A stretch of DNA of 6,880 bases from an uncultured Phycisphaerales bacterium (GTDB lineage Bacteria; Planctomycetota; Phycisphaerae; Phycisphaerales; SM1A02), in NCBI GenBank assembly GCA_946886375.1, contig CAMPIL010000197.1, forward strand, positions 1 through 6,880, read 5' to 3'. Below are positions 1 to 5,916 of the stretch, one piece after another. The position numbers were made by a program, and so were the translations under genes. The notes under the pieces were generated by a model. The model ran no database searches. It saw nothing but the letters and a program-made list of their open reading frames with translations, and was not told the origin of the DNA. Numbering within the stretch: the stretch's first letter is position 1; each line of letters opens with the position of its first letter.

Positions 1-82
1 TACCGGCGCGATTCAGAATCATCGCGTTCCAGGTCCGTGCCTTGTGCGGTTCGCGCGGCCGGGGTTTCTCGGCGCAAGTCAT
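1..82 (-). CDS. Possible N-terminus of a divergent, unrecognised protein (partial)
   Basis: Reading leftward from an ATG at 82, the frame stays open to the window edge for 27 codons. It gives a basic peptide that begins MTCAEKPRPREPHKARTW and continues NAMILNRAG. Its composition (Lys, Arg, Pro and Asn, few rare residues) looks more like a real protein start than the other frames here. I do not recognise the family. No clear Shine-Dalgarno sequence precedes the ATG, and the open stretch is too short to prove coding. If real, it is transcribed away from the GH56-like gene, and both promoters would lie in 83-397. Confidence 0.3.
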   Translation of the reverse strand, partial: MTCAEKPRPREPHKARTWNAMILNRAG

Positions 83-277
83 TATGCAACAGTGATTTAC
101 AAGAGACGGTCTTGGTCTGAATTCAGCGCGTGCGCAGAAGTTGCCACCTTGCTTTCAACGTCGCGCTTTTGCGCAATCTTTAGCATTTCACTCTTGCATT
201 ACAGCCGGGTGGAGTGACAATGCACGCTCGGCGATGTGGAACGCACGTGCGTTGCACGCCACTTCGTCGCCTGCCTG

Positions 278-300
278 TGAAAGAGAGAGAGCCTCTTTCA
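278..300 (+). promoter_or_regulatory. Hairpin in the leader of the GH56-like gene
   Basis: TGAAAGAG (278-285) and CTCTTTCA (293-300) are perfect 8-bp inverted repeats around a 7-base loop of AG-repeat sequence. The hairpin lies about 100 bases before the start codon. No run of T follows on either strand, so it is not an intrinsic terminator. It could stabilise the leader RNA or be a protein-binding site; it could also be chance. Function is inferred only from position. Confidence 0.3.
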
Positions 301-385
301 ACAACCTGATCGTTTGGGCCCGACGACGCCCCGGTTGCCGCCGTCGGCTCTTCATCCAGTTCGTCATTGGTTCGTTGACCCGTCG

Positions 386-391
386 AAGGAG
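386..391 (+). promoter_or_regulatory. Ribosome binding site that fixes the start at 398
   Basis: AAGGAG lies 6 bases before the ATG at 398, a near-ideal Shine-Dalgarno match and spacing. It decides against the in-frame ATG at 314, which would add 28 proline- and arginine-containing residues before the basic and hydrophobic signal sequence and has no such site. Confidence 0.8.
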
Positions 392-397
392 AGAGTC

Positions 398-1429
398 ATG
401 CATCGTCATCGTTTTGGTTGCGTCACATCACAGATTGGCGCGGGCCGGGGCCTGCGCCGCATCGTGGGCGTCGCGGCGGCGCTCATCGCGCTTGCCGTCA
501 GCGGCGAAAGCCTGCTCGCCTGGCCTTCGTCGCCGCCGCAAGGCAAGTTCTTTGTGAATGAAACGGTTACCGCCGCCGTCTCCACGCAATACGTGCAGAA
601 GGGCGCATCGCAGGGAATCATCATTTACCAGCACGACGGCATCGACCTGAACAACGATGCGTTCCTGGATGAGCGTGCGTTCCGCGATGCCATCCGCCGC
701 ATGGTCCCCACCACTTACACCGGTCCGGTGTGCCTGGACTGGGAAGGCCGTGCGATGGATTACCTTGTGGGCCCGACCACTCCGGTGCTGTTCAGCCGCA
801 CCGTGGCCGAGTACGTCAAGGCCGCCGAAATCTTCAAGTCCATGCGTCCCAGCGCCAAGGTGGGGTTCTACGGCCTGCCCGCGCGGCCGTATCACGTGCA
901 GGATGAACTTGCCGTGCACCAGCGCGCCATGGCGCTCAAGCCCATCATCAACAAGGTAGATCACGTGTATCCCTCGGTGTATTCGATGTACGCGCTCGGC
1001 GAACAGTTCTTCCTGCCCAGCGAGAACATCGAATACGTGCGCGACACCGTCGCGCTCGCGCTGGAACTGGCCGATGGCAAGCCGGTGTTCGCCTACGTCT
1101 GGCCGCGCTATTTCGATGGTAACCCCAACGTCGGATTGAAACTCATTCCCGCCACCGAATTTCAGAACCACGTGAAGGAAGTCTTCAACGTCAGCCACAA
1201 TGGTAAGCGCGCCACGGGGCTTGTCTGGTGGGGAGCCGATCCGTACTGGCGTTTCCTGAGCAAGCAGAATTACGCGCCCACGCACCCGCTGTATGTTCTC
1301 AGCCAGCGCGCCAAGGCCGTGTTCGCGGTCGAGATCCAACCGAATGAAACCGACAGCCAGCATTTCACCAAGATTCACAAGATCACACTGACCCAACTGG
1401 CATCGGTGATCCAGAACGCGCCGCAATAG
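398..1429 (+). CDS. Exported GH56 hyaluronidase-like glycoside hydrolase
   Basis: The protein has 343 residues. Residues 1-20 are basic and about 21-36 are hydrophobic, followed by small residues, so it is probably a signal peptide or an N-terminal anchor. The rest carries, in order, the landmarks I know from GH56 hyaluronidases: a Q-H-D segment at 78-80, the catalytic D-x-E as D114-W115-E116, MRPSAKVGFYGLP at 149-161, YPSVY at 191-195, FAYVWPRYFDG at 231-241 and LVWWGADPYW at 275-284. In that family Asp positions the substrate N-acetyl group and Glu is the acid/base; Tyr and Trp in the last two motifs line the cleft. The usual GH56 disulfide cysteines are absent: C112 is the only cysteine after the signal sequence. 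The substrate is unknown; a polymer with beta-linked N-acetylhexosamine is the family expectation. It is a single-gene unit with its own terminator. The assignment rests on motifs recalled from memory, so a GH56-like relative without hyaluronidase activity is possible. Confidence 0.75.
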   Translation: MHRHRFGCVTSQIGAGRGLRRIVGVAAALIALAVSGESLLAWPSSPPQGKFFVNETVTAAVSTQYVQKGASQGIIIYQHDGIDLNNDAFLDERAFRDAIRRMVPTTYTGPVCLDWEGRAMDYLVGPTTPVLFSRTVAEYVKAAEIFKSMRPSAKVGFYGLPARPYHVQDELAVHQRAMALKPIINKVDHVYPSVYSMYALGEQFFLPSENIEYVRDTVALALELADGKPVFAYVWPRYFDGNPNVGLKLIPATEFQNHVKEVFNVSHNGKRATGLVWWGADPYWRFLSKQNYAPTHPLYVLSQRAKAVFAVEIQPNETDSQHFTKIHKITLTQLASVIQNAPQ

Positions 1430-1456
1430 GTCCACGCTGGTCTACTCATTCAATCC

Positions 1457-1491
1457 AAGCCCCTCTTCGTTTTGAAGAGGGGTTTTGTTTT
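1457..1491 (+). terminator. Intrinsic terminator after the GH56-like gene
   Basis: CCCCTCTTC (1460-1468) pairs perfectly with GAAGAGGGG (1474-1482) around a GTTTT loop, giving a 9-bp stem. It is followed by TTTTGTTTT (1483-1491). It begins about 30 bases after the stop codon at 1429. The left flank has no matching A-run, so it works for rightward transcription only. It separates the GH56-like gene from the sugar-nucleotide gene set. Confidence 0.93.
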
Positions 1492-1584
1492 CTGCTCGCT
1501 CCGCCGGCTGTTATGGCCCGCTCGCATGCCCGAAAGCCCGGTTTTTGGCGTGATAACCGCATGAACGCGCAAGAATCCGGATGA

Positions 1585-1613
1585 TTGACCCTCATCTGGC
1601 GAACCGATAGATT
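1585..1613 (+). promoter_or_regulatory. Housekeeping-type promoter for the sugar-nucleotide genes
   Basis: TTGACC (1585-1590, five of six to TTGACA) and TAGATT (1608-1613, four of six to TATAAT) are separated by exactly 17 bases. Transcription would begin near 1620, leaving about 36 bases of leader before the TTG start at 1656, with the ribosome binding site inside it. The position just after the preceding terminator supports a new transcription unit. Prediction from sequence only. Confidence 0.6.
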
Positions 1614-1644
1614 ACGGGGCTCGTTTTGCTGGGGTCATCAACGC

Positions 1645-1651
1645 GGAGGAG
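1645..1651 (+). promoter_or_regulatory. Ribosome binding site that selects a TTG start at 1656
   Basis: GGAGGAG ends 4 bases before TTG at 1656. The alternative in-frame TTG at 1626 has no such site, would lie only a few bases from the predicted transcription start, and would add ten mostly basic residues before the Rossmann beta strand. Confidence 0.7.
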
Positions 1652-1655
1652 ACGC

Positions 1656-2690
1656 TTGACGCACGGTGCAGACATCGCGGTGTTCGGCTGTGGAGGTTGG
1701 GGACGCAACATCGTGCGCACCGTGCAGCAGATCGGACGGCTGGGCGCGGTGGTCGATCCATCCGATTCTGGGCAGAAGGCGGCGAAGGAAATCGCGCCCA
1801 ATGCCTGCATCTTCGCAGACCCCGGACCAGTGCTTTCCAACCCGGAGATTCGGGGGGTGATGATCGCAACGCCCGCCGAGACGCACTACGACATGGCCTG
1901 CCGCGCCATCGCCGCGGGCAAGGACGTGTTTGTCGAAAAGCCGCTGACGATTGACGTGGATGAGGCGCGCGACCTGGTCGTCCGCGCCGATGCCGCCGAC
2001 CGAATCCTGATGGTCGGCCACCTCCTGGAATATCACCCCGCGATCCTCAAGTTGCAGGAACTGATCAAGGCCGGCGAGTTGGGAAAGATCCGCTACGTCA
2101 TTTCCAATCGTCTGAACCTTGGCAAGATTCGCACCGAAGAAAACGCGCTGTGGTCGTTTGCCCCGCACGACATCGCGGTGATTCTGCGACTGGTCGGCGC
2201 GATGCCCTTTGAAGTCGTCGCTACCGGTGGCTGCTACGTCAGCCCGAACATCGCTGACGTCACCGTGACGCAACTTCTGTTTGACAACGGCGTGCGCAGC
2301 CACATCTTCGTGAGTTGGCTGCACCCGTTCAAGGAACAGAAACTCGTGGTCGTCGGCTCCAAGAAGATGGCATCGTTCGACGACGTTGCCAAGGAACTGG
2401 TGCTGTACGATCAGCGCGTGGACTGGAAGCAGGGCCAGCCGATTCCCGTGAAAGGCGAAGGCGTGAAGGTGCAGTACCCCGCGGATGAGCCGCTGAAGGC
2501 TGAATGCCTGCACTTCATCAACGCGATCGAAACCCGCCAGACTCCCCGCACCGATGGCCTCAACGGGCTGCGCGTGCTGCAGATTCTGCACGCGGCCCAG
2601 CGCTCGCTCATGACCAACGGCAACCCAGTTCCGTTCACGGGCACGTGGAGCCTGAATGCAAAGACTTCGCCGGTACCTGTCAAGAACTGA
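1656..2690 (+). CDS. wbpB: UDP-sugar 3-dehydrogenase, Gfo/Idh/MocA family (WbpB/WlbA type)
   Basis: The protein has 344 residues, the normal size for this family. It should oxidise C3 of a UDP-2-acetamido sugar (in WbpB/WlbA, the glucuronic acid form) with NAD, giving the 3-keto sugar for the aminotransferase encoded two genes downstream. The N-terminal Rossmann domain shows a GxGxxG-type loop as GCGGWG at 11-16, ATPAETHY at 71-78 and the family EKP at 94-96 with K95. HLLEYHP follows at 122-128. The C-terminal domain has the NRLNLGKIRTEENALWSF stretch from 151 and PHD at 170-172; H171 and K95 are the expected catalytic pair. The NRLNLGKIR..E pattern is typical of WbpB/WlbA proteins as I remember them. 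It is the first gene after the promoter at 1585. GnnA-type enzymes that act on UDP-GlcNAc are the main alternative, but the adjacent acetyltransferase gene favours the WbpB role. Confidence 0.9.
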   Translation: MTHGADIAVFGCGGWGRNIVRTVQQIGRLGAVVDPSDSGQKAAKEIAPNACIFADPGPVLSNPEIRGVMIATPAETHYDMACRAIAAGKDVFVEKPLTIDVDEARDLVVRADAADRILMVGHLLEYHPAILKLQELIKAGELGKIRYVISNRLNLGKIRTEENALWSFAPHDIAVILRLVGAMPFEVVATGGCYVSPNIADVTVTQLLFDNGVRSHIFVSWLHPFKEQKLVVVGSKKMASFDDVAKELVLYDQRVDWKQGQPIPVKGEGVKVQYPADEPLKAECLHFINAIETRQTPRTDGLNGLRVLQILHAAQRSLMTNGNPVPFTGTWSLNAKTSPVPVKN

Positions 2691-2840
2691 AACCGCAGAT
2701 CAACGCTGATGAACTCAGATGAAATGAACCTGATTGTGCATTCCTGCGGCTTGCGGCGCTTGACTCAGACCATCAACACATTGCACCCCTGATTCCCGCT
2801 CGTTCCTCATCTGCGTTCATTTGCGTTCATTCTGCGGTCA
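2691..2840. repeat. Inverted pair of degenerate GATGAACGCA repeats between genes
   Basis: The spacer between the dehydrogenase and acetyltransferase genes opens with about 38 bases (2692-2729) made of degenerate 10-base units close to GATGAACGCA and headed by ACCGCAGA. It closes with the same array in reverse orientation (2802-2839). Aligning arm one to the reverse complement of arm two by hand gives about 29 matching positions with a few small gaps. The loop between is about 72 bases and I see nothing coding in it. The left arm begins right after the stop codon and the right arm ends 6 bases before the next ATG. It looks like a dispersed intergenic repeat and could fold as a long imperfect hairpin in the mRNA. 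Confidence 0.7.
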
Positions 2841-2845
2841 ACTCC

Positions 2846-3472
2846 ATGCCGACTTTCGATTCATCCAAACACCCGGGCGTCACGGTTCATGAATCGTGCT
2901 ACATCGATGAGCCCTGCACCATCGGCAAGGGCACAAAGATCTGGCACTTTTCGCACATCATGAAGAACTGCACCATCGGCGAGAACTGCAATCTGGGCCA
3001 GAACGTCGTCGTCTCGCCGGAGGTCACCCTGGGCAACAACGTCAAGGTGCAGAACAACATTTCCATCTACACCGGCGTGGTCATCGAGGACGACGTCTTC
3101 TGCGGGCCATCCATGGTGTTCACCAACATCCTCATCCCGCGCAGCGAAATCATCCGGCGCGATGAATATGTCAAGACCGTGATCCGCAAGGGCGCGAGCA
3201 TGGGCGCCAACTGCACCATCGTGTGCGGCACCGAAATCGGCCAGTACGCCCTCATCGGCTCCGGCGCGGTGGTGAGCAAGGACGTTCCCGCCTACGGCCT
3301 GATGGTCGGCGTGCCGGCGCGGCGAATCGGTTGGGTCTGCCGCTGCGGCCACACGCTCCCGAAATCCTCCCCCGGAAAGGGCCAGACGCTTCAGTGCCAG
3401 GCGTGCGGCAACCAATACGAGAATTGCGGCGAGTCCATTGCGCCGCTTCACGAATCGCAGGGGAAAAAATAA
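2846..3472 (+). CDS. wbpD: UDP-sugar 3-N-acetyltransferase, left-handed beta helix (WbpD/WlbB type)
   Basis: The protein has 208 residues. It should use acetyl-CoA to acetylate the new 3-amino group of the UDP-2-acetamido-3-amino sugar, the last of the three steps encoded here. Hexapeptide repeats (I/V/L-G-x-x-x-x) run from about residue 24 to 90 (CTIGKG, CTIGEN, NLGQNV, TLGNNV) and again from 118 to 148 (SMGANC, EIGQYA, LIGSGA). The loop between, about 92-115 (TNILIPRSEIIRRDEY), is the usual projection in this family. The early IWHFSHI at 32-38 and VGVPAR at 154-159 are further family marks. The last 45 residues carry C165-x-C167-G and C184-x-x-C187-G, a small zinc-ribbon-like tail, with C194 beyond. 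There is no Shine-Dalgarno sequence before the ATG, which follows the repeat's right arm by 6 bases. It probably acts as a trimer in the cytoplasm. Confidence 0.9.
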   Translation: MPTFDSSKHPGVTVHESCYIDEPCTIGKGTKIWHFSHIMKNCTIGENCNLGQNVVVSPEVTLGNNVKVQNNISIYTGVVIEDDVFCGPSMVFTNILIPRSEIIRRDEYVKTVIRKGASMGANCTIVCGTEIGQYALIGSGAVVSKDVPAYGLMVGVPARRIGWVCRCGHTLPKSSPGKGQTLQCQACGNQYENCGESIAPLHESQGKK

Positions 3473-3534
3473 ACCGCCGGGCAGAAAGCAAAAGGCAATC
3501 AGGCCGCGTCCTCAGCCTGTTTCTTCAATCTGAT

Positions 3535-3555
3535 ATCGCAAATTGAAATCGCAAA
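3535..3555. repeat. Short tandem repeat ATCGCAAA in the spacer before the aminotransferase
   Basis: ATCGCAAA occurs at 3535-3542 and again at 3548-3555, a 13-base period, just before the ATG at 3560. TCAAT (3525-3529) and ATTGA (3542-3546) form a weak inverted pair across the first copy. The whole spacer (3473-3559) is more AT-rich than the genes and has no Shine-Dalgarno sequence. It may be a remnant of a dispersed repeat or an AT-rich leader that keeps the start codon unpaired. Significance is uncertain. Confidence 0.35.
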
Positions 3556-3559
3556 ACCC

Positions 3560-4777
3560 ATGACCACCCCACCCATCAACGTTCCGCTGCTCGATCTCAA
3601 GGCCCAGTACGCCACCATCAAGAACGACATCAAGGCCGCGATCGAGCGCGTCGTGGAAAGCCAGCACTTCATCATGGGACCGGACGTGGCTGAACTTGAA
3701 AAGGCGATCGCCGATTATGTCGGCGCGAAATTCGCCATCGGCTGCGCTTCGGGTTCCGACGCCATCATGATCGCGCTGGCCGCGCTGGGTGTGGGGCCGG
3801 GCGATGAAGTCGTCTGCCCCTCGTTCACGTTCTTCGCCACCGGCGGCTACATCACCAAGGTCGGCGCCAAGCCCGTGTACGCCGACATTGACCCGGTGAC
3901 CTACAACATGGATCCGCAGTCGGCCCGCGCCGCTGCGAAAAAGTGCAAGAACCTCAAGGCGATCATGCCCGTGCACCTGTTCGGTCAGGCCGCCGACATG
4001 GACGCGTTCATTGCCTTGGGCAAGGAGTTGGGCGTGCCGATCGTTGAAGACGGCGCGCAGGCCATCGGCACGCGCGATGAACAAGGCTACCGCGTCGGCA
4101 CGCGCGGCGCGATCGGCTGCTTCAGTTTCTTCCCCTCCAAGAATCTCGGCGCGTTCGGCGACGGCGGCATCCTCACCACCAATGATCCCGATCTGGCCGA
4201 CAGAATGTCCATCTTCCGCGTGCATGGCGGAAAGCCCAAGTACTATCACAAGGTCATTGGCGTGAACTCGCGATTGGATTCCATCCAAGCCGCGGTGCTG
4301 AAGGTCAAACTGCCGCACCTGGACAACTGGACCAAGGGCCGGCAGGCCAACGCTGCCTTTTACGACAAGGCGTTCGCCGCCGCCGGCGCAAAGACCTCCA
4401 AGACTCCTCTTTCCGCTGGCGGCTTCCCGCTGCGCACGCCGCAGACCGCCGGACCCAAGGCCTGGCACATCTACAACCAGTACGTCATCCGCGTGCCCGC
4501 CTCCCAGCGCGATCCATTGCGCAAGCACCTCACCGATCAGAAGATCGGCACCGAAATCTACTACCCCGTTCCGCTGCACCTTCAGGAATGCTTCAAGTAT
4601 CTAGGCGGAAAGGTCGGCGACCTGCCGCAGTCTGAATCCGCAGCCAACGAAACCCTCGCCCTGCCGATCTACCCCGAGCTGACCAAGACGCAACTGGAGT
4701 ACGTCGCCAATCAGGTGATTGGATTCTTGGCCAAGGGCGGCGCGGTGGCTTCGCGGCCGGCGGGCGTGGCGGTCTGA
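3560..4777 (+). CDS. wbpE: PLP-dependent UDP-3-keto-sugar aminotransferase, DegT/DnrJ/EryC1/StrS family (WbpE/WlbC type)
   Basis: The protein has 405 residues, slightly longer than most relatives because of its tail. It should transfer an amino group from glutamate to the 3-keto sugar made by the dehydrogenase, before acetylation by the 2846-3472 product. Motifs in order are LLDLKAQY at 10-17, GCASGSDAI at 61-69 (cofactor phosphate contact), D111-P with the NMDP stretch, MPVHLFGQ at 136-143, VEDGAQAIG at 162-170 (D164 faces the pyridine nitrogen, Q167 stacks), and FSFFPSKNLGAFGDGG at 188-203, where K194 is the Schiff-base lysine. NSRLDSIQAA at 236-245 and the YYPVPLHLQ segment at 334-342 complete the fold. 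No Shine-Dalgarno sequence precedes the ATG. The last 18 or so residues (Ala/Gly/Val-rich) run into a 67-bp overlap with the convergent glycosyltransferase gene. Family membership is certain; the exact substrate is inferred from the neighbours. Confidence 0.92.
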   Translation: MTTPPINVPLLDLKAQYATIKNDIKAAIERVVESQHFIMGPDVAELEKAIADYVGAKFAIGCASGSDAIMIALAALGVGPGDEVVCPSFTFFATGGYITKVGAKPVYADIDPVTYNMDPQSARAAAKKCKNLKAIMPVHLFGQAADMDAFIALGKELGVPIVEDGAQAIGTRDEQGYRVGTRGAIGCFSFFPSKNLGAFGDGGILTTNDPDLADRMSIFRVHGGKPKYYHKVIGVNSRLDSIQAAVLKVKLPHLDNWTKGRQANAAFYDKAFAAAGAKTSKTPLSAGGFPLRTPQTAGPKAWHIYNQYVIRVPASQRDPLRKHLTDQKIGTEIYYPVPLHLQECFKYLGGKVGDLPQSESAANETLALPIYPELTKTQLEYVANQVIGFLAKGGAVASRPAGVAV

Positions 4778-5862
4778 GCGACATCGACCACGATGCCCGC
4801 GCGGCGCAGCGCGGCTGATTCGGCCCGGCCGTGGCCGTTGGTCTCCACCTCGCGGGCCGCGGCCTTGCCGTTGCGCAATTCGATTTCCCGCGCGGCTCGC
4901 TGCGCGCTCCAGGTTTCTTCTTCGGCTTTCCGCCGCGCATCCATCGCCAGCATCAGGGCCTCGCTGGATATCGACCGCCCCGAAACGTCTTTTATCCAGT
5001 TCAGTGAGAGTTTGCGCGCAAACGCGCTGCCGGACTTCACCACCGCATCCAAGTCGCCAATCTCCAGCACGCGCGGGTTGAACCCGCCATCCCATTCCAC
5101 GTAGCGAAGATTGTCGTTCACGATCGTGGGCTTGAGGGGTGAATTCATCAATACGGTCTGGATGAACCCCTCGTCCGGCACGTGACTGTGGCGGTAGAAC
5201 CTCACGACCTTGGGATTGCTGCGCACGAAATCGAGCAGGTACTCGCCACACTCGCGCGAGATCGACCACCATTGGCTGCCGACGTACGGCGCCATGTTGG
5301 CGGGCATCTTGCGGTGAATGCCGATTTCGTACCCCACCTTGAACGCCAGGTTGGTGTACCGGCGGATGACGCGATGCCAGACGCTGCGCCACACTTTGCC
5401 GAAAGTGCGATACCACAATTCGCTCTTCATGCGAATGGGATCATCGCACAGCCAGTATTGCCGCACGCGGTTGAGCGCGCCGCGGTCCCAGTACACGCTG
5501 GGAATGCGGAAATGCTCAACGAAATTCTGGTTGGTGGAGAGAAAGAACTCCGTCAGCCGGCGATTGCTCCAGACGGGGTAATCGGTGCCGCTGAGCAGGG
5601 TCATGTGCGTGGCGCCGGCGCGGATGGCGCGCTTGATGAGGATCAGTTCCGCCTCCACCATCGCCCATCCGCCCCACTCGATGATCTGCCGCGGAAAGAC
5701 AAAGTGCACGTTGCGCTGCCGCCGCATCAGGTAGCGGAACTGCCCCGTGTCCACTTTGCGGTCCACGTGGACGAAGAACTCGACTTCCGGCCCGTTCAGC
5801 GCGTTGACCAGCCGGGCAAGTTGGCGCGGCGAACTATGGGTTTGAATCAGGTAAGCCAGCAA
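4711..5862 (-). CDS. GT14 Core-2/I-branching-type glycosyltransferase with an Ala/Arg/Glu-rich tail
   Basis: The protein has 383 residues from the chosen TTG. In animals GT14 enzymes include xylosyltransferases and beta-1,6-GlcNAc transferases; bacterial members usually belong to polysaccharide loci, and their acceptors are mostly unknown. Seen here: AYLIQTH at 3-9, HVDRK at 32-36, WGGWAMVEAEL at 63-73, the hallmark LLSGTDYPV at 89-97, GSQWWSISRE at 195-204, HVPDEGFIQTVLMNSP at 227-242 (the acidic pair D230-E231 is the likely base) and LRYVEW at 252-257. The catalytic domain ends near 290. Residues about 299-355 form an Ala/Arg/Glu-rich, helix-prone, perhaps coiled tail, followed by a Pro/Ala/Thr-rich end that overlaps the aminotransferase gene. 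It lies 54 bases after the sulfotransferase gene and probably shares its transcript. A GTG at 5892 would add ten residues, but the ribosome binding site favours 5862. There is no signal peptide, so it is probably cytoplasmic. Confidence 0.88.
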   Translation of the reverse strand: MLAYLIQTHSSPRQLARLVNALNGPEVEFFVHVDRKVDTGQFRYLMRRQRNVHFVFPRQIIEWGGWAMVEAELILIKRAIRAGATHMTLLSGTDYPVWSNRRLTEFFLSTNQNFVEHFRIPSVYWDRGALNRVRQYWLCDDPIRMKSELWYRTFGKVWRSVWHRVIRRYTNLAFKVGYEIGIHRKMPANMAPYVGSQWWSISRECGEYLLDFVRSNPKVVRFYRHSHVPDEGFIQTVLMNSPLKPTIVNDNLRYVEWDGGFNPRVLEIGDLDAVVKSGSAFARKLSLNWIKDVSGRSISSEALMLAMDARRKAEEETWSAQRAAREIELRNGKAAAREVETNGHGRAESAALRRAGIVVDVAQTATPAGREATAPPLAKNPIT

Positions 5863-5868
5863 CAAACA

Positions 5869-5873
5869 CCTCC
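5869..5873 (-). promoter_or_regulatory. Ribosome binding site that selects a TTG start for the GT14 gene
   Basis: On the minus strand GGAGG lies 6 bases before TTG at 5862 and 3 bases before a second TTG at 5865. Starting at 5862 gives a protein that begins with AYLIQTH right after the first two residues, where GT14 proteins normally begin. The upstream GTG at 5892 would place this site inside the coding sequence. Confidence 0.65.
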
Positions 5874-5916
5874 AAAACCCCGGACCGCCCACCGCTTTCT
5901 CGCACGTTCCGCACCA

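Larger units (their letters stand above)
83..397. other. Gene-free leader upstream of the GH56-like gene
   Basis: I find no convincing coding frame in these 315 bases: the frames that stay open have atypical, arginine- and serine-rich composition. The stretch should hold the promoter and 5' leader of the downstream secreted protein. I could not pick a convincing -35/-10 pair. Visible structure includes a perfect 10-bp palindrome CTGAATTCAG at 117-126, a GCGC-TTTT-GCGC mini-hairpin near 163-174, a purine-rich hairpin at 278-300, and inverted 6-mers CCGACG (320-325) and CGTCGG (342-347). None of these alone proves regulation. Confidence 0.5.

Noticed and set aside
163..174. GCGC-TTTT-GCGC mini-hairpin as a terminator
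   Set aside because: The stem has only 4 bp and no T-run follows.
314..397. Upstream extension of the GH56-like gene to the ATG at 314
   Set aside because: The AAGGAG site 6 bases before the ATG at 398 and the signal-like sequence beginning there make 398 the better start.
428..1435. Long leftward open frame opposite the GH56-like gene
   Set aside because: It is antisense to a gene with clear family motifs, a good ribosome binding site and a terminator. Its composition, rich in His, Val, Gly and Asp, is typical of the mirror frame of GC-rich genes.
1638..2591. Leftward open frame opposite the dehydrogenase gene
   Set aside because: The plus strand encodes an intact Gfo/Idh/MocA protein. 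The reverse frame has shadow composition and no domain that I recognise.
3512..4579. Long leftward open frame opposite the aminotransferase gene
   Set aside because: The forward frame contains every DegT-family motif including the PLP lysine. The reverse frame shows no recognisable domain and is Gly/His/Val-rich.
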